64,000 bases of DNA from Microbacterium arborescens. Its GTDB lineage: Bacteria; Actinomycetota; Actinomycetes; Actinomycetales; Microbacteriaceae. The stretch is taken from the NCBI GenBank assembly GCA_003339645.1, contig QNUV01000021.1, positions 620,001 to 684,000 on the forward strand, written 5' to 3'. The notes under the pieces were generated by a model. The model had not been told where the DNA came from. It worked only from the letters and a program-made list of their open reading frames with translations, and did no database searches. This document shows, piece after piece, positions 61,370 to 64,000 of the stretch (its first letter is position 1; each line of letters opens with the position of its first letter). The position numbers and the translations under genes were made by a program.

Positions 61370-61900
61370 TCAGGGCTCGGGCCAGAGGTCTTCGTCGTCC
61401 GCGGCGGTCTCACCCTGCGGTACGACGAGGATGGACCGCCGCTGCCGATGCGCCAGCCGCGCCGCCACCGAGCCCGTGAAGAACTCGCGGATCGACTCGC
61501 CGATGCCGCGCCGGCGCGTACCGACCACGAGCAGCTTGGCGTCGAGCCGGTCGGCGAGGTGCTTGATCGCGAGCGCCGGATCTCCGACGAGCTGATGCAC
61601 GGTCCACTCCACGGGGGACGACCGGAGCGCCTCCGCCGCGGCCGCTCGGATCTGCTCGAGCTGCGCCGCGCTCGAGACCGCCCCGAGGTCGATGGGAGCC
61701 GTGTGGACGTAGCCGTCGGGGTCTTCGTAGGTCACGAACCGGGTGACGTCGACGTGCACGATGATGAGCCCGACGCCGAGCATCGACGCGTAGCGGGCCG
61801 CTTCGACGACGACGCGAGGCGACTGCCCGGGGATGACTCCCGCGATGACGGGCGTCGACGGGAGGCGGCTCTCGTCGCCTGCGGAGTGCTGATCGGCCAT
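61370..61900 (-). CDS. Universal stress protein family
   Basis: 176-aa cytoplasmic UspA-type protein. N-terminal strand PVIAGVIPGQSPRVVVEAA, HVDV, and C-terminal ATP-binding-like motif LLVVGTRRRGIGESIREFFTGSVAARLAHRQRRSILVV (the G-2x-G-9x-G-S/T pattern). It probably binds ATP and acts in stress survival. ATG 61900 with AGGGGG upstream is preferred to the longer frame. Confidence 0.9.
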   Translation of the reverse strand: MADQHSAGDESRLPSTPVIAGVIPGQSPRVVVEAARYASMLGVGLIIVHVDVTRFVTYEDPDGYVHTAPIDLGAVSSAAQLEQIRAAAAEALRSSPVEWTVHQLVGDPALAIKHLADRLDAKLLVVGTRRRGIGESIREFFTGSVAARLAHRQRRSILVVPQGETAADDEDLWPEP

Positions 61901-62048
61901 GGTCGCCCCCTGTCTCAGCGGCGGCACCGGCGATGGCTCGGGGCCCCCGTGTTATTCTTGATGCTACTCTTCCCCGGCGCAGCGCCGGATCGTGAAATGC
62001 TCCGGGCACCGCTGAACAGCCCGTGACTCAGAAATGAGGGGGTCTCGC

Positions 62049-62225
62049 ATGGGGCGTGGCCGTCAAAAGGCGAAGCACACCAAGATCGCGCGTGAGCTGA
62101 AGTACGACACCTACAATGTCAACTTCTCCTCGCTCGAGAAGGAGCTCGCTCATTCCGACGACGATCAGTACGTCGACAAGTGGGCTGACCAGTACTCCGA
62201 CGAGTACGAGGACGAGAAGGCCTGA
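62049..62225 (+). CDS. DUF3073 domain-containing protein
   Basis: 58-aa protein that matches DUF3073 along its whole length: MGRGRQKAKHTKIARELKY, then the acidic tail DKWADQYSDEYEDEKA. The family is restricted to actinobacteria and function is unknown. The basic N-terminus and acidic C-terminus suggest nucleic-acid or ribosome contact. ATG 62049 after GAGGGGG. Confidence 0.92.
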   Translation: MGRGRQKAKHTKIARELKYDTYNVNFSSLEKELAHSDDDQYVDKWADQYSDEYEDEKA

Positions 62226-62234
62226 CCGGGCTCA

Positions 62235-63458
62235 TCACCATGCGCCGTGGCGCTGCTCCCACTCGTCCTCGATCGTGTGGGGACGCGTGACGACGATCCC
62301 CGCGGGGATCGCAGCGAGCATCAGCACACCGACCATGATGAGCGGGGCCGTCCAGTCGCCCGTCGCTTCGTGCAGGAGCGCGAACGAGATGGGGAACACC
62401 GCGGCCACGGCATAGCCGACGCTCTGCGCGAATCCGCTCAGAGCGACAGTGCCCTCGTGCGTCCTCGTCTTGCGCTGGATGAACACCAGCGCAGCCGGGA
62501 ACAGCATCTGCGGCGTGCCCAGCAGCACGACCCACAGCACGACGGCTGATCCCGGCGCGATGAGCAGCCCCGCGACGGCGACGAGCCCGGCCGACGCCGC
62601 GACGGCGTAGATCGGGCCGAGCCGCTGCCACCGCGTGATGACCAGGGGCACGAGGATCGACCACGGCAGCCCCATCGCACCGAACAGCGCGAGGAGCGAC
62701 CCCGCGGCGGCGTGCGATACGCCCGCGAGGTCGACGAGGATGATCGGCAGCCACGCGAACGACGCGTAGACGCTGGATGCCGACACCGCGAAGGTGACCG
62801 CGACGGCCCACGCCATCGGCAGGCGCACGAGCCGGCTGAGCACGTTCGGCGACGGAGTCGGGGCGATCACGGCATCCGCCGACGCCGCCGCGATGCGCGA
62901 CCGGCGCAGCGTCACGAGCCAGGGGATCACCGCGAGCACGGCGAACACCGACCACAGCCCGAGGGAGAACCGCCAACCCGCCGTGTCGGCGATCGGCACC
63001 GCCACCAGCGGCGGCACGAAGGCCGCGACGGCGAGCATCGTCGAGTAGACCGCGGTCATCGTCCCGACCCGGTCGGGGAAGTACGTCTTGATCAGCGGCG
63101 GCAGCACGACGTTGCCGATGCTGATCGCGGCGAACAGCACGGTCGTGGCGATGAGCAGGATGCCGGCATCCGGCGCGAGCGCTCGACCCAGCAGGGCGGC
63201 CCCGGCGACGACCATCGCGGCGACCGCGAGGCGCTGTAGCCCGAACCGCCGCTCCAGGATCGGAGTGATGACGCCGAAGACCGCGAAGCACACCGGCGGC
63301 GCCGCGCCGATGAGGCCGGCCACCCACGACGGCACGCCGAGGTCCGCGTCGATCTCGGTGAGGATCGGCGACAGCGACGCGACGGCCGAACGCAGCGAGA
63401 AGGCGACGAGGATGACGCCGAGGAACGCGAGGACGCGTCCCCGCCAGAGCGAAGTCAC
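62235..63458 (-). CDS. MFS transporter, CynX/NimT family
   Basis: 407-aa membrane carrier with 12 predicted helices. LRSAVASLSPILTEI followed by WVAGLIGAAPPVCFAVFG, GNVVLPPLIKTYFPDRVGTMTAVYSTML and FAQSVGYAVAAVFPISF match the cyanate/nitroimidazole-type (CynX/NimT) subgroup. Substrate unknown. GTG start overlaps the purF stop (GTGA), so it may be translated from the purF transcript. Confidence 0.92.
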   Translation of the reverse strand: MTSLWRGRVLAFLGVILVAFSLRSAVASLSPILTEIDADLGVPSWVAGLIGAAPPVCFAVFGVITPILERRFGLQRLAVAAMVVAGAALLGRALAPDAGILLIATTVLFAAISIGNVVLPPLIKTYFPDRVGTMTAVYSTMLAVAAFVPPLVAVPIADTAGWRFSLGLWSVFAVLAVIPWLVTLRRSRIAAASADAVIAPTPSPNVLSRLVRLPMAWAVAVTFAVSASSVYASFAWLPIILVDLAGVSHAAAGSLLALFGAMGLPWSILVPLVITRWQRLGPIYAVAASAGLVAVAGLLIAPGSAVVLWVVLLGTPQMLFPAALVFIQRKTRTHEGTVALSGFAQSVGYAVAAVFPISFALLHEATGDWTAPLIMVGVLMLAAIPAGIVVTRPHTIEDEWEQRHGAW

Positions 63459-64000
63459 GACTGCTGGGTGCCCTCGACCCAGCTCAGATACTCCTCGCTG
63501 ACCGTTCCGGTGACGTAGCGCCCGTCGAAGCAGCTCATGTCGAGGTCGACGATGTCGGTGCCCTCGACGATCGCCGCTTTCAGGTCATCGATCTCCTGGT
63601 ACACGAGATAGTCGCAGCCGAGCTCCTCGGCGATCTCGGGGATGGTCCGGTCGTGGGCGATGAGCTCGTGACGCGAGGGCATGTTGATGCCATACACGTG
63701 CGGGTAGCGCACCGGCGGCGCGGCCGACGCGAACGTGACGCTCTTGGCACCGGCATCCCGGGCCATCTGGATGATCTCCTTCGACGTCGTGCCGCGCACG
63801 ATCGAGTCGTCGATGAGCAGGACGTTCTTGCCCTTGAACTCGCTCGACATCGCGTTGAGCTTCTGGCGCACGCTCTTCTTGCGCACGGCCTGGCCCGGCA
63901 TGATGAACGTCCGGCCGACGTAGCGGTTCTTGTAGAAGCCCTCGCGGTACTCGATGCCGAGCTTGCGCGCGACCTGCATCGCCGCCGGACGCGATGAGTC
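63455..64000 (-). CDS. purF: Amidophosphoribosyltransferase, C-terminal part (cut by window edge)
   Basis: The last 181 codons of PurF, which makes phosphoribosylamine from PRPP and glutamine in purine synthesis. Visible: DSSRPAAMQVARKLGI, FYKNRYVGRTFIMPGQAVRKK and the PRPP-binding loop VLLIDDSIVRGTTSKEI, then FASAAPPVRYPHVYGINMPS. The Ntn-hydrolase N-terminal domain lies beyond the right edge. Confidence 0.96.
   Translation of the reverse strand, partial: DSSRPAAMQVARKLGIEYREGFYKNRYVGRTFIMPGQAVRKKSVRQKLNAMSSEFKGKNVLLIDDSIVRGTTSKEIIQMARDAGAKSVTFASAAPPVRYPHVYGINMPSRHELIAHDRTIPEIAEELGCDYLVYQEIDDLKAAIVEGTDIVDLDMSCFDGRYVTGTVSEEYLSWVEGTQQS

Overview
The window is about 70% GC, with dense gene packing, many ATGA/GTGA start-stop overlaps and frequent GTG starts. 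Gene content (DUF3073, DUF7218, an Rv2578c-type radical SAM protein, PadR-DUF4097, a MoxR/DUF58/transglutaminase-like/FHA/PP2C block, sugar ABC systems without their own ATPase) points to an actinobacterium of the Microbacteriaceae, most likely Microbacterium or a close relative. The genus is a judgement from pattern recognition, not a search. No rRNA, tRNA, CRISPR array, phage or insertion sequence is visible.

Layout. 1-11358 (minus): an operon reading giant Ig/Fn3 surface protein -> MoxR ATPase -> DUF58 -> transglutaminase-like membrane protein (catalytic Cys replaced) -> FHA protein -> PP2C phosphatase (cut by the window edge). 11510-22194 (minus): a short UvrA paralogue, Tag glycosylase, acyl-CoA oxidase, RecQ, DUF1697 and a DUF3516 helicase. 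22209-29046: a LacI regulator divergent from an ABC sugar importer, an esterase and a sucrose phosphorylase, with two tandem LacI-type operators between them. 29087-34073 (minus): a GH3 lipoprotein, ybdD and a damaged pair in which the 5' part of an S8 subtilase is joined to the 3' part of cstA. 34265-39100 (plus): an ECF transporter (two S components, double ATPase, T component) with a siderophore-interacting protein and a DtxR/IdeR-like box. 39215-44780: VanY-like peptidase, an SOS-box-controlled radical SAM gene, a lipoprotein and a DEAD-box RNA helicase with 108-bp tandem repeats. 45176-49572 (minus): an RND transporter and a crcB pair. 49689-57749 (plus): a catabolic cluster (DhaK-DhaL kinase, RpiB, TIM, GntR; TIM-barrel enzyme, 3HCDH-like dehydrogenase, SDR, 33-aa membrane peptide, MFS carrier) with the same palindromic operator in front of both halves. 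57855-64000: topoisomerase IB, DUF7218, a small membrane protein, DUF4097-PadR, a universal stress protein, DUF3073, an MFS carrier and the 3' end of purF.

How genes work together. The 49.7-57.7 kb cluster can be read as import of a sugar or sugar acid, oxidation, possible decarboxylation to erythrulose, phosphorylation, and two isomerisations to D-erythrose 4-phosphate. The 34.3-39.1 kb cluster reads as iron-controlled uptake of a chelate or tetrapyrrole by an ECF machine followed by flavin-dependent reduction. The 23.4-29.0 kb operon imports a glucoside, possibly deacylates it, and phosphorolyses sucrose.

The most unusual structural signal is a family of three roughly 64-68-bp nested palindromes. 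Two lie between genes and one lies inside the DUF3516 helicase coding sequence, where it is translated in frame.
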